Assembly (NCBI GenBank): GCA_000488855.1
Contig: KI535286.1
Span: 84,394 to 148,393 of the forward strand
Source: Eubacterium brachy ATCC 33089
GTDB taxonomy: Bacteria; Bacillota; Clostridia; Peptostreptococcales; Anaerovoracaceae
Reading direction: 5' to 3'
DNA length: 64,000 bases
How positions within the stretch are numbered: position 1 is the first letter of the stretch; each line of letters begins with the position of its first letter. The notes under the pieces are model-generated. The model did not search any database, was not told the origin of the DNA, and saw nothing but the letters and a program-made list of their open reading frames with translations. This document shows, piece by piece, positions 39,091 to 48,184 of the stretch. The translations under genes and the position numbers were made by a program.

Positions 39091-40647
39091 ATGAAAATAA
39101 CAATTAAAGAGTGCTTAAAGTTGCATGCATTTGAGGGTGCGGAAATATTAGCAGGAAAAAAGAGATTAAATTCGATAATTAAGAAGGTGACGGTCTTAGA
39201 AGAAGTGACAGCAGAAGATATTGATGCAACCTATGAAGAAAAAAATGTAATGATCGTTACAGCATTTTTCGGAACCAGAAATGATGTTGAGGAGCAGTGC
39301 AAGATGATTGAAAGATCGGTGCTTTGCGGAATGTCGGTTTTGGTGTTGCATAGAATAGGCGACATTCTGGGCAAGGTGGATGAAAGATTAGTCGATATCT
39401 GTGAGAAGCTGGGAGTCGTTTTGATTGCGTTAAATGCGGAAAGAAGAATTCAAACTTATGAAATCTTGGAAGAAGTATCTCACATCTTGTATTACGGTTC
39501 AGTGAATGAGGCAAAACCTTCACTTCTTACAGACGTCGCATTTCACATGATCAACTTCGAAAAATATCCCGATTTTGTCAGTGCATTGAAGGCAGCTGCA
39601 GAGTTAAACGAGTTTCAGGTTGTTCTCATGAGCAGCGATTTCAATCCTGTTTTGGCAGTAGAAACAAAATCAGATACCACCGTGGAAGCAGCGATCATGT
39701 TTGCGAGAAAGGGTTATGTTGAAAAGAAGAAGCTGTTATGTACTATGATAGAAGTTGACGGTCTGGCTACATATTGGATATATACAAACATAGAGGGATC
39801 GGACTACTACATGTTGATTGCGGATAACAAAGATATGTACTCCAAAGACGAGATAATAAAGTTGGGCAATATTATCACTATGGCGATGGGAATGTGGAAA
39901 TACACTCCTAAAAAAGACGATGAAGCGGAGTTCATCAGAGCTTTGAGAAGAGGTAACATAAACAAAGCATTCGCCATTAAAGATGATGCGAAAATTGACG
40001 AATCAAGTGTGGCGAGCGTGTTTTTATGCGTCGGTCTTTTGGAGCAGGACACCAGGGATAAATGGAATGAGTACTGTGAGAAAAAGGGAATAAAAGCCCT
40101 GAAAACAAGAGATAATGATGAAACTACAGGAATACTTCTAGGACACAAGAAGAACAACAATGCGGTTAAAACATTCGATGTTTTAGATGAAACTTATCAT
40201 GGAAAAATCTTTCACGTTACGGGAATAAACGGAATCGAAGGTGCAGCTGACGGATTCAGGCTCATCGAGGAGACTCACGGGCTCGCTAAAGTGGTGTTCC
40301 CGCATAAGAGCAACTTCTCAAAATACGATCTGTCATTGATAAGAAATTGCATCCACATCAGAAATGAAGGCGGTTTTTTGAAGAGGAATTACACTAAACT
40401 TTTAGATGTATTTGATGAAGAAAACAGCGCAAAGGGCAGAGAGCTTCTCAGAACTTTGGAAACGTTCATCTTGGATGCGGGCATGAACAGCGGAAAAACG
40501 GCGGAAATTCTCGATGTTCACACCAACACGGTTCAGTACAGGATGAAGAGGATAAACGAATTGTTGGGAGTTGAAATTACCGCATATAGAGTGGTTCCAG
40601 GAATCAGTACGGCATTGGCATTACACAGACTTGAAACTATGAACTGA
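39091..40647 (+). CDS. PucR-family transcriptional regulator
   Basis: Regulator of 518 residues. The N-terminal 130 or so residues match the PucR purine-catabolism sensor-like domain (MKITIKECLKLHAFEGAEILAGKKRLNSIIKKVTVLEE). The C-terminus is the HTH_30 helix-turn-helix: TLETFILDAGMNSGKTAEILDVHTNTVQYRMKRINELLG. The middle part resembles the GGDEF-derived domain of CdaR/PucR proteins. It begins 26 bases after ftsH and precedes coaX by 34 bases. PucR proteins often control purine or amino acid use; no such target is adjacent. Confidence 0.88.
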   Translation: MKITIKECLKLHAFEGAEILAGKKRLNSIIKKVTVLEEVTAEDIDATYEEKNVMIVTAFFGTRNDVEEQCKMIERSVLCGMSVLVLHRIGDILGKVDERLVDICEKLGVVLIALNAERRIQTYEILEEVSHILYYGSVNEAKPSLLTDVAFHMINFEKYPDFVSALKAAAELNEFQVVLMSSDFNPVLAVETKSDTTVEAAIMFARKGYVEKKKLLCTMIEVDGLATYWIYTNIEGSDYYMLIADNKDMYSKDEIIKLGNIITMAMGMWKYTPKKDDEAEFIRALRRGNINKAFAIKDDAKIDESSVASVFLCVGLLEQDTRDKWNEYCEKKGIKALKTRDNDETTGILLGHKKNNNAVKTFDVLDETYHGKIFHVTGINGIEGAADGFRLIEETHGLAKVVFPHKSNFSKYDLSLIRNCIHIRNEGGFLKRNYTKLLDVFDEENSAKGRELLRTLETFILDAGMNSGKTAEILDVHTNTVQYRMKRINELLGVEITAYRVVPGISTALALHRLETMN

Positions 40648-40681
40648 ATGGGATTGGTAAGGTTTTTAGAGAGGAGAAAAT

Positions 40682-41479
40682 ATGCTTTTAGCATTTGATG
40701 TTGGTAATACGAACATCGTACTCGGCGTTTTTAAAGATGGAAAGTTAATCGAAAATTGGAGATTGGAAACGGATCCGAGAAAGAGCGCGGACGAGTACGG
40801 GATGCTTATAAATCAGTTATTCGATCATTCAAACTTAGATGTGAAAAATGTCAAGGATATAATTATAGCAACAGTGGTTCCATCAGTTTTATATACTTTG
40901 CAGCATTTGGCGACGAAGTATTTTAACAGAAAGGCTATAGTGATAGAGTCAGGCGTAAAAACCGGATTGATAATAAGATATGACAATCCTAAACAGGTGG
41001 GTTCGGACAGGATTGTAAATGCCGTAGCGGCATATACAAAGTACAAAGGGCCGTTGATTTTAATAGATTTTGGGACAGCGACAACCTTTTGTGCTGTTAC
41101 AGATAAGGCGGAATATCTGGGCGGAGCCATCGCACCGGGTCTGAAGATTTCCAGCGAAGCACTCTTCAGCAAGACATCGAAACTTCCCAAGGTGGAATTG
41201 GATGTTCCAAAGACTGTCATCTGCAAAAATACGATACAATCGATGCAGTCGGGGCTGGTTTACGGACATATGGGAATGGTGGATTTCATAATTCGCAAGA
41301 TGAAAGTAGAACTGGAAAAAATGGGAGAGCCTCCCGAAGAAATCAAGGTAATAGCCACAGGAGGATTGGCTACTTTAATTTCAGAGGGAGTTGACCAAAT
41401 AGATATAGTAGATAAAATGTTGACCTTGGAAGGTCTGAGAATTATATACGATAAAAATAAAGACAGAAAACACAAATGA
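40682..41479 (+). CDS. coaX: Type III pantothenate kinase
   Basis: Kinase of 265 residues for the first step of coenzyme A synthesis. The ASKHA-fold phosphate motifs are visible: [16 protein letters not shown] at the start, [12 protein letters not shown], and [15 protein letters not shown]. The last part has [11 protein letters not shown]. Type III enzymes are not feedback-inhibited by CoA. GAGAGGAG precedes the ATG. Confidence 0.95.
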   Translation: MLLAFDVGNTNIVLGVFKDGKLIENWRLETDPRKSADEYGMLINQLFDHSNLDVKNVKDIIIATVVPSVLYTLQHLATKYFNRKAIVIESGVKTGLIIRYDNPKQVGSDRIVNAVAAYTKYKGPLILIDFGTATTFCAVTDKAEYLGGAIAPGLKISSEALFSKTSKLPKVELDVPKTVICKNTIQSMQSGLVYGHMGMVDFIIRKMKVELEKMGEPPEEIKVIATGGLATLISEGVDQIDIVDKMLTLEGLRIIYDKNKDRKHK

Positions 41480-41484
41480 GAATT

Positions 41485-41513
41485 CCCCTTTACTTAGTTT
41501 TTAGGTAAAGGGG
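41485..41513 (+). repeat. Hairpin after coaX
   Basis: Perfect arms CCCCTTTAC / GTAAAGGGG with an 11-base loop, six bases after the coaX stop codon. No T run follows on either strand, so it may protect the mRNA end or act as a weak terminator. Confidence 0.5.
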
Positions 41514-41583
41514 TAAAATATTATCACGAGATGAATAACGATGGAATTTGTAATCGAATACATGTTGAAATGGGGAATGAATT

Positions 41584-42576
41584 TTGAGTGAAATAGGAGG
41601 AATTAAGCTGGATGGACCTTTTCTTTCAGCACCGCTCGCCGGAGTTACCGACAGCGTCATGAGAAGGTTGAACAGAGCCATGGGAGCGGCATTGGTGTAT
41701 TCCGAGATGATAAGCGGCAAGGGATTGATATATAACAATAAAAATACGGAGCAACTGCTGAAGATAACAGAGGAAGAGAAGCCGGTCGCATATCAGATAT
41801 TCGGTTCAGATGCGGAGATTATGGCAGAAACGGCTCAAAGGTTGAATTATGGGGAGAATGCCATATTGGATATAAATATGGGATGTCCGGTTCCTAAAAT
41901 AGTTAAAAACGGTGAGGGTTCGGCACTTTTGAAAACTCCACGAAAGATTTACGATATCGTGAGTGCGGTAGTGGAAGCATCGACAAAGCCCGTCACTGTA
42001 AAGATAAGGACAGGTTGGAATGATAAGAGCAAGAACTGCTTAGAAGTGGCTAAAATAATCGAAAATGCAGGGGCTTCGGCAATTACCGTTCATGGGAGAA
42101 CCAGAGAACAATACTATTCGGGAAAAGCTGACTGGCAAGCCATAAAAGAGGTAAAGGAAACGGTGAAAATTCCGGTCATCGGAAACGGAGATGTCTTTTC
42201 CGGTGAGGATGCCGTGAAAATGATGGAGTTCACAGGTTGCGATATGGTGATGATCGGCAGGGGAATGCTGGGAAACCCTTGGATCTTCCGCCAGTGTTTG
42301 GAATTATACAATCGGGGATACGATGGTGGCAGAACTTCTCAATATCCACGAGAAGTATCTTTACAAGAAAAGGCGGCGATGATGAAAAAGCATCTCCAGC
42401 TGTCAGTCGAGGCGAAAGGAGAAGCCAGGGCTGTAAAGGAGATGAGAAAGCACATCGCATGGTATACAAAGGGAATGAAGGATAGCAGCATTTTTAGAAA
42501 TCAGCTGAATCAAATGGAAAAATCACGGGATGTTTTGGATAAAATAGATGAATTTGTTAGGCATTTGGAGAATTAA
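41584..42576 (+). CDS. dus: tRNA-dihydrouridine synthase
   Basis: FMN enzyme of 330 residues that reduces uridines in the tRNA D loop. The signature begins APLAGVTDSVMRRLNRAMGAALVYSEMISGKG; then DINMGCPVPKIVKNGEGSALL with the catalytic Cys, KIRTGWND, TVHGRTREQYYSGKADW, NGDVFSGED and IGRGMLGNPWIF. It resembles the DusB group that Firmicutes carry. The start is TTG with GGGGAATG ahead. No partner gene is attached. Confidence 0.93.
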   Translation: MSEIGGIKLDGPFLSAPLAGVTDSVMRRLNRAMGAALVYSEMISGKGLIYNNKNTEQLLKITEEEKPVAYQIFGSDAEIMAETAQRLNYGENAILDINMGCPVPKIVKNGEGSALLKTPRKIYDIVSAVVEASTKPVTVKIRTGWNDKSKNCLEVAKIIENAGASAITVHGRTREQYYSGKADWQAIKEVKETVKIPVIGNGDVFSGEDAVKMMEFTGCDMVMIGRGMLGNPWIFRQCLELYNRGYDGGRTSQYPREVSLQEKAAMMKKHLQLSVEAKGEARAVKEMRKHIAWYTKGMKDSSIFRNQLNQMEKSRDVLDKIDEFVRHLEN

Positions 42577-42598
42577 AGTCAAAATTTAAACGAATGCT

Positions 42599-42627
42599 TT
42601 GATTAAAAGCCGGAAAAGGTGTAAAAT
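42599..42627 (+). promoter_or_regulatory. Promoter of the nfu-dipeptidase operon
   Basis: TTGATT at 42599-42604, 17 bases, TAAAAT at 42622-42627. The leader to the next gene is about 145 bases and AT-rich, without a visible element. Confidence 0.55.
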
Positions 42628-42776
42628 ACGAAGTGTGAAGAAATATGAAACGGAATTTTCAATTCGTATGAAGATGAAAATGTTCAATTTGAAAATGCTC
42701 AGATTTATAAAATATAAAAGGGCATTTTACGCAATGAAATTAAATTAGTAAAACCATTGAGAATAGGAGGATTATC

Positions 42777-43019
42777 ATGGGAGAAACAATAAATAATATC
42801 AAGGCGATTTTAGATCAGATCAGACCGTTTTTGCAAAGAGATGGTGGAGATATCGAGTTTGTCGAGTATATTGAAGACAAAAAGACGGTGGTTGTAAAGT
42901 TGCAGGGTGCGTGTTCAGGTTGTCCGGGAGCTCAGATGACTTTAAAAGGAGTCGTGGAAAATGTTATGAAGGAAGCGTTGCCTGAAGACGTTCAGTATGT
43001 GGAAGCAGTTGCGTTCTAG
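42777..43019 (+). CDS. NifU C-terminal-domain iron-sulfur scaffold protein
   Basis: Small protein of 80 residues that consists only of the NifU C-terminal (Nfu) domain. The cluster-binding motif is CSGCPGAQMTLK with Cys46 and Cys49; RPFLQRDGGDIEFVE precedes it. It carries and hands on Fe-S clusters. AGGAGG precedes the ATG. It is followed by the dipeptidase gene after nine bases. Confidence 0.93.
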   Translation: MGETINNIKAILDQIRPFLQRDGGDIEFVEYIEDKKTVVVKLQGACSGCPGAQMTLKGVVENVMKEALPEDVQYVEAVAF

Positions 43020-43028
43020 GAGATAAAA

Positions 43029-44534
43029 ATGAGTGAAGACAAGAATCGGAATTCAGAGGCTGATTTAAAGATTGATAATGAGTTTGCAGGTAAGTCTGAT
43101 GAAGAAATTGCAGAGATTATAAAGTCTGCCGTGGAAGATAAAAGAGATGATATAATTTCCACCCTATCCGATTTTATAAAAATCGAAAGCATAGCAGGCG
43201 AAGCTGAGAGAGATATGCCATTTGGTGAAAATGTTCATCGGGCGTTTTCGTTCATGCTGGATATGGCAGAAAGAGACGGATTTAAGACGTTAAATGCGGA
43301 TAATTACGGAGGAAATATCCGATGGGACAGGAAGAAAACGTCAGAAAGGGATGAAACCATGGGAATTCTCTGTCATATAGACGTGGTTCCTGCAGGGAAG
43401 TTTTGGGATTATGAGCCTTTCGGCGGAGAAATCGTAGACGGGAAAATGTATGGAAGAGGCACCGCCGATGACAAAGGTCCCACTATAGCTTCGTACTTCG
43501 CTTTGAAATGCCTGAAAGATTTAGGTATAAAGTTGAGCAAGAATGTTGAAATAATTTTGGGGCTTGATGAAGAAACTAAGTGGAGCGGAATGGACTACTA
43601 TCTTTCTAAAGTCGATGCTCCGGATTTCGGCTTCACACCCGATGCAGACTTTCCCGTGGTCAACGGAGAAAAAGGTGTCTTGACATTTTCTCTGGCGCAG
43701 AAATTCGGCAAGACACAATCAAAAGGTATTTCCCTGAAAAGCTTCAAAGGGGGAAATGCTTCCAACATGGTGGCAGACTATGCCAGAGCCGTAATCAACT
43801 CAAAAAACAAGGAAGACTACCAATGGATCCGTGAGCAGGTTCAAAGCCTGGCGAGCTCGGAGGACTTTGAACTCCGGGCGAGGGGTGTCGGGCAGAGCCT
43901 GGAAATCACCGCCAAAGGGATTTCTGCTCACGGTTCTACGCCGGAGAAGGGGCTCAATGCCATATCTATAATTATGCAGCTTCTCAATAAAATTCCTTTT
44001 GACAATGATGACGTAGGGGATTTCATCAAATTCTATAATGAACACATAGGATTTGATTTGAATGGCGAAAGATTGGGATTGATAGGAGTAGAAGACGAGG
44101 TTTCAGGTAAAACTACGGTCAATGTGGGCGTGATAGATATGACTCAGGACGCCGTAAAGTTGACTGTAAACACCCGCTATCCCGTAACTAAAACAGATGA
44201 AGACGTTCATGAAGCAGTAGCTGAGACCATACGGGGGAAAGCCATTGGTATAATAAGAGAGAAGCATATGGCGCCCATTTATGTTCCCGAAGATTCTCCG
44301 CTAATTCAGACCTTCATGAAAGTGTATAAGGAGGCTACCGGAGATTTTGAAGCCAAGCCTAAGATAATCGGTGGGGGGACTTACTCTCGTGCAATGAAAA
44401 ACTTTGTGGCATATGGAGGAATCTTCCCGGGAGAGGAAGAATTGGCACATCAGAAAAATGAATATATTAAAATAGACAGTTTAATTGCGATGACTAAAAT
44501 ATATGCGGAAGCAATCTACAGACTGTGCAAATAA
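43029..44534 (+). CDS. M20-family dipeptidase (PepV/Sapep type)
   Basis: Metallopeptidase of 501 residues that splits dipeptides in the cytoplasm. Zinc-site motifs are GILCHIDVVPAG, GRGTADDKGP and GLDEETKWSGM; the C-terminal catalytic domain has IGGGTYSRAMKNFVAYGGIFPGEE. Length and order fit the PepV/Sapep group with a large lid insertion. There is a short acidic N-terminal extension of about 40 residues. GGAGATA precedes the ATG. Confidence 0.9.
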   Translation: MSEDKNRNSEADLKIDNEFAGKSDEEIAEIIKSAVEDKRDDIISTLSDFIKIESIAGEAERDMPFGENVHRAFSFMLDMAERDGFKTLNADNYGGNIRWDRKKTSERDETMGILCHIDVVPAGKFWDYEPFGGEIVDGKMYGRGTADDKGPTIASYFALKCLKDLGIKLSKNVEIILGLDEETKWSGMDYYLSKVDAPDFGFTPDADFPVVNGEKGVLTFSLAQKFGKTQSKGISLKSFKGGNASNMVADYARAVINSKNKEDYQWIREQVQSLASSEDFELRARGVGQSLEITAKGISAHGSTPEKGLNAISIIMQLLNKIPFDNDDVGDFIKFYNEHIGFDLNGERLGLIGVEDEVSGKTTVNVGVIDMTQDAVKLTVNTRYPVTKTDEDVHEAVAETIRGKAIGIIREKHMAPIYVPEDSPLIQTFMKVYKEATGDFEAKPKIIGGGTYSRAMKNFVAYGGIFPGEEELAHQKNEYIKIDSLIAMTKIYAEAIYRLCK

Positions 44535-44547
44535 ATTGAATTAGATC

Positions 44548-44581
44548 AGACGGCAGGATTTTAGGTTCTGCTGTCTTTTTG
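44548..44581 (+). terminator. Terminator of the nfu-dipeptidase operon
   Basis: Nine-pair stem AGACGGCAG / CTGCTGTCT (one G-T pair) followed by TTTTT. Confidence 0.8.
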
Positions 44582-44697
44582 TATGAAGATCAAAGATATG
44601 TAGCGGATTGTGAACAACTGGAGAAGTTGAAATAAAAGTGATATAATGTGGAAAATATGTTAAATAGAAGATAAGTTGGCAAATGGAGGTGTGAAAA

Positions 44698-45150
44698 ATG
44701 TGCAGAGAATGTTATGTGGACGAAAGTAGAAAAACTCCATTATTAAATCCGTTAGAATGTCTGGAAAATCACACGCAGTACATATGTGGAACCTGTGGAA
44801 GGTGCATTTGCATCGAGAAAGATCCAAATCGAGAATTGCAACGTTGGAACTTTCCGTTTAAAACGTTGGAAATTGCAAAATTGTATTTGAGGACAGCGGA
44901 TTATACGAATAAAAAGTCGTGCGGCATATACGAAATAGAAAGTGAAAAGGGAAGAAAGTCCTATAAGATATTTGCCGACAACGAGGAGCTTGCAGTATAT
45001 TTGAAGAAGAACAAGGGAAAACGCTGCAAGAAAATGGCGCCTGAATTTGCGGTGAAAGAATATGTCGAATATCCCAATACTCAGATAAGAAAGCTCACCG
45101 AGAGTGAGATAGAAAGGTATATGAGAGAGATTAAAATAGGAGAGCACTGA
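44698..45150 (+). CDS. Cys-rich zinc-ribbon-like protein, unknown function
   Basis: Cytoplasmic protein of 150 residues, not recognised. The N-terminus has nine cysteines by residue 80, including MCRECY and ICGTCGRCICIE, which should bind zinc or an iron-sulfur cluster. The remainder (about 60-150) is basic and helical with no membrane segment. GGAGGTG precedes the ATG, and TATAAT lies at 44642-44647. It is followed by a separate promoter, so it is probably a single-gene unit. Confidence 0.65.
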   Translation: MCRECYVDESRKTPLLNPLECLENHTQYICGTCGRCICIEKDPNRELQRWNFPFKTLEIAKLYLRTADYTNKKSCGIYEIESEKGRKSYKIFADNEELAVYLKKNKGKRCKKMAPEFAVKEYVEYPNTQIRKLTESEIERYMREIKIGEH

Positions 45151-45282
45151 AAGTGGCAAATGCGAAATAAAGTCGAGTATCTCACAGGCTTAGTTTCCGT
45201 TGAGAACTTTTCGCAACAGAAAAAGGTCGTCATATCTGTCGGACGTAGTTCAAGTATTACGTAAGAGAAAAATGATAATATC

Positions 45283-45311
45283 TTGATAGCAGCAATTTAA
45301 AGTGATACAAT
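45283..45311 (+). promoter_or_regulatory. Promoter of the small membrane protein gene
   Basis: TTGATA at 45283-45288, 17 bases, TACAAT at 45306-45311; the gene starts at 45383. Confidence 0.6.
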
Positions 45312-45382
45312 ATGAGAGAAATGATGCACGCGATTTATAGAAAAAGAAATGCTGCATATAGAACAGAGAGGGAAATTTGTAG

Positions 45383-45793
45383 ATGGGAATGTGGGCTTAC
45401 ATAGGAATACTCTCCTTCATCGGAATTGCGTTTTTTGCAATCGGATTGGGAACATACATTTATATGAAACGGACTGTTTCAGGTGAAAAGACATTGATGG
45501 AAGAAGTTGTAAATGAGCAGACGAGAACGAGCAAGCTGGAATTTCATGAAATTTTAAGATATGTTATCCCCATATTCGGTGCAGTAATTTTCTTGTTTTA
45601 TATGGTGCGAAGATTCGGTTCCGGGTTCACACTCCTCGGTACTTCTATGGTTACACCTTTGCTCGTAGCCCTGTTTAATGCACGAAAGCGAACAGGCAAG
45701 TCTATCTTCATATCCATAGTCGCTATGCTCATATTTATTTTTTTGTTTTTTGCATATTTACTGTTCAAATATGAGTTTGCAGGAAGGATTTGA
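45383..45793 (+). CDS. Small integral membrane protein, unknown function
   Basis: Protein of 136 residues with about four hydrophobic helices (roughly 5-28, 57-74, 80-95 and 105-128). A charged loop at 30-55 (KRTVSGEKTLMEEVVNEQTRTSKLEF) separates the first two. No family recognised. AGGGA precedes the ATG GGA ATG start; the second ATG is possible. Confidence 0.65.
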   Translation: MGMWAYIGILSFIGIAFFAIGLGTYIYMKRTVSGEKTLMEEVVNEQTRTSKLEFHEILRYVIPIFGAVIFLFYMVRRFGSGFTLLGTSMVTPLLVALFNARKRTGKSIFISIVAMLIFIFLFFAYLLFKYEFAGRI

Positions 45794-46043
45794 CACCTTA
45801 TATCAAACGTAGGGATAAATCGAGAATAAATTACAGAGAATGAATACTATCCATGTATTCGTTTCGACGAACGGAATAATATGGCGGCATTTGAACTTTT
45901 CCGCAAAATTGCAAGAGATGTATCGAAACAACCGTACAGAACAAAAATATATAAATATATGGAATCCAATATTAAATAATAGAGGAGTAAGGTAATGACA
46001 GATAACCATATTACATTTAGACAATGCATACCTTTAGGCATTA
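45794..46043. other. Non-coding stretch before the remnant region
   Basis: I see no gene, promoter or repeat of note; base composition is like other spacers. Confidence 0.4.
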
Positions 46044-46193
46044 CTTGCTTGTAAGCATCTGAAAGTTAAAGAGCAGATGAAGAGTCAGGAGGAAAAGAAA
46101 AAATCCGTATTTTGAGCAATCAAGAAGTTTAAGGCAGAAGAGAAAGCAAAGCCTACTTAGAAGAAAGAGGCTTCCAAGGAAGCGGAAAGATAG
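46044..46193 (+). pseudogene. Decayed tail of a charged helical protein
   Basis: One frame reads a Lys/Glu/Ala-rich tail (LACKHLKVKEQMKSQEEKKK, then AIKKFKAEEKAKP, KKEASKEAER) interrupted by TGA at 46113 and TAG at 46158 before a final TAG. Such tails are common in conjugative-element proteins, and a relaxase remnant lies close by. The family is not recognised. Confidence 0.4.
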
Positions 46194-46203
46194 GGAATTG
46201 TAG

Positions 46204-46722
46204 GTGTGGCCTTTGGACTGCACCGGCTTTTTTTGTTTTTCTTGGGAACAGCGTAAGTTGGGGGAGATTTGTCAAGTGACTATGGGACAATCTCCAGACG
46301 GTTCTACATATAGTGAGACACCATCTGACTATATTTTGATTCAGGGAAATGCTGACTTAAAAGATGGATGGGTTTCTCCAAGAATTTGGACAACGCAAAA
46401 AACGAAAACTGCAGATGCTGGAGACCTAATTATGAGTGTTCGTGCTCCTGCTGGAGCAATGGGGAAAACCTTTTATAATGTGGTTTTAGGGCGAGGGGTC
46501 GCTGGAATAAAAGGAAATGAGTTTATATATCAGTCCCTTGTAAAAATGGACTCCGATGGTTATTGGAAAAAACTTGCAGTTGGATCAACATTTGAATCTA
46601 TCAACTCGGATGGTGTTAATGGAGCGGAGCTCATGGTGCCACAAGATATAGCTGAACAAGATAAAATAGGTGAATATTTCCGCAACCTCGACAACCTTAT
46701 CACCCTTCATCAGCGCAATTAA
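46204..46722 (+). pseudogene. Truncated type I restriction specificity subunit (HsdS) fragment
   Basis: The frame holds one target-recognition domain of an HsdS protein, beginning at the conserved joint WEQRKLGEICQVTMGQSPDG and ending DKIGEYFRNLDNLITLHQRN, where normal HsdS proteins continue with a helical spacer. The first 11 or so residues are not HsdS-like, so both ends are lost. No hsdM is present. At the 3' side the sequence runs straight into the end of a relaxase remnant on the other strand. Confidence 0.8.
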
Positions 46723-46730
46723 ATTAGAAG

Positions 46731-47820
46731 CTATCTCTCTATCTCTTTCCCCATATATTTCTCATAGTTTTTCCTGATTTGACACAGTTTGGTCATCTTA
46801 GATTTCGATGAAGAATACTTTTGCATAAGGGTATTCTTGAGTACGATTTTTTAAGGTCTGCAAGGGCTTTTTCGTACAAGAGAATTTCTGCTTTATGCTC
46901 ACCGGCAAAGGCTTTATCGGTTGACTCTTTCTTATATGCTTGATAAATTTGGCGGTATTTCGTAACGGTATGGACTTGCTCCATAGTAGCGGAAAGGGCA
47001 GTTATCTTTTCGTCAAGCACCTTTATTTCGTCCTGCAGATTTTGCCTTTTGTCCGCACTTTTTTTGATGAAATCATCAAGCTGAACAAGAGACTTAAAGC
47101 CTTTTTCTCACAATAAAATAACAGTATCTGAAGCTACTTGTAGGTTGTGTTTGGTAGCCAAGAATTCATATCCCTTGCTTGATTGTGCTTTCTCATTGTT
47201 ATCGATGTCGATAATATTTCCAACATGTTTTTAACAGCGAATGTCTTTTGATTGGCGTTTTCTGAAATTCTTTCCTTGAGCCTTTCTTCCGTATAATCTT
47301 CTCCTATAGTCTTTGCTATTGTAAATCTTTCCTTATCTTTATGCTTAAAAGTGATGTGCTTACCGTGCTTGATTTCATAGCCGAAATCCGCCATCTTCTT
47401 TAAGAATTCGTCCCAGTCTTTTGACTGCTTTATCATTCTGCCAATGTCAAACTGAAGCTTGCTTTTCCAAGAAGTTCCGTTTTTAGCTTGCTCATTTTCG
47501 TACCAAGACTTGCTATTAGTCTTATACTTTTTCTTAAATCTTTCGTAGTATTCGTCAATGACTGATAGGCTATTTTCTTTGCAGAGCTTATCGCTTTGAT
47601 AACGGATTTGATAACAGCTTCTTTCGTTGGACTGATAGCATTTTCCCGTTACCATATTTAAATTATTAAAGATGATATGGTTGTGGATTTGTCCTTTGTC
47701 AATGTGGGTTGAGAGGATAAATTCATACTCGTCTTTGAGTATTTTATTACAAAGTTTCAGCCCTATTTTGTGAGCTATTTCGGGTGTAGCTTCGCCCGGC
47801 AAGAACGACTGAATAGCATG
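46731..47820 (-). pseudogene. Decayed conjugative relaxase (MobA/VirD2-like) gene
   Basis: Minus-strand remnant of an integrative-element relaxase. The first piece reads HAIQSFLPGEATPEIAHKIG, then the metal-binding STHIDKGQIHNHIIFNN (H-x-D...HNH), GKCYQSNERSCYQIRYQSDKL and later GYEIKHGKHITFKHKDKERF. Near 47155 the frame shifts; the continuation LATKHNLQVASDTVI has a TGA near 47109. A further piece LDEKITALSATMEQVHTVTKYRQIYQAYKK covers about 46815-47020, and the tail KYMGKEIER with TAG at 46731-46733 is in yet another frame. The N-terminus with the catalytic Tyr is missing. It cannot make a working relaxase. Confidence 0.85.
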
Positions 47821-47821
47821 T

Positions 47822-48073
47822 CTTGCAATAGATTGGCAAAAACGCGAATCTGCGAGAGCTAAAATGCGTATGCTCATAAAGAAATTTTTGAAAAAACACA
47901 AATATCCACCGGAAGGAAGAGCGGAAGCTCTTCAAACCGTAATGATGCAGTGTGAGCTTTGGGCAGACAATGAAGACTTTGATAGAGGTAAAGATTCTAT
48001 CAGGTACGATGTCAAATACACGAGAAATGAAAATATCAAACTGGTTGCAGAAGAGCAAATAAATTATAAATAA
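47822..48073 (+). pseudogene. 3' remnant of type I restriction subunit HsdR
   Basis: The plus-strand frame IDWQKRESARAKMRMLIKKF, then LKKHKYPPEGRAEALQTVM and QCELW, is the C-terminal end of HsdR motor subunits. It begins abruptly at the broken end of the relaxase remnant and ends at a normal stop codon. An ATG at 47864 lies within it but has no ribosome site. Together with the hsdS piece it shows a former type I system here. Confidence 0.8.
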
Positions 48074-48184
48074 CTACAAAATAGCCATAGCACAAGGGGT
48101 TAGTTTCTCGTGCTATGGCATTTCGCATATAAGTCTGTGACTCTTACATATATTTTTAGCGTAGTAACAAATGGTATAGATAGC

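Noticed and set aside
41485-41513. Terminator after coaX
   Set aside because: Perfect stem but no T run on either strand, so listed only as a hairpin.
47864-48073. Free-standing 69-residue gene
   Set aside because: It is in frame with upstream HsdR-like residues and lacks a ribosome site, so it is part of the hsdR remnant.
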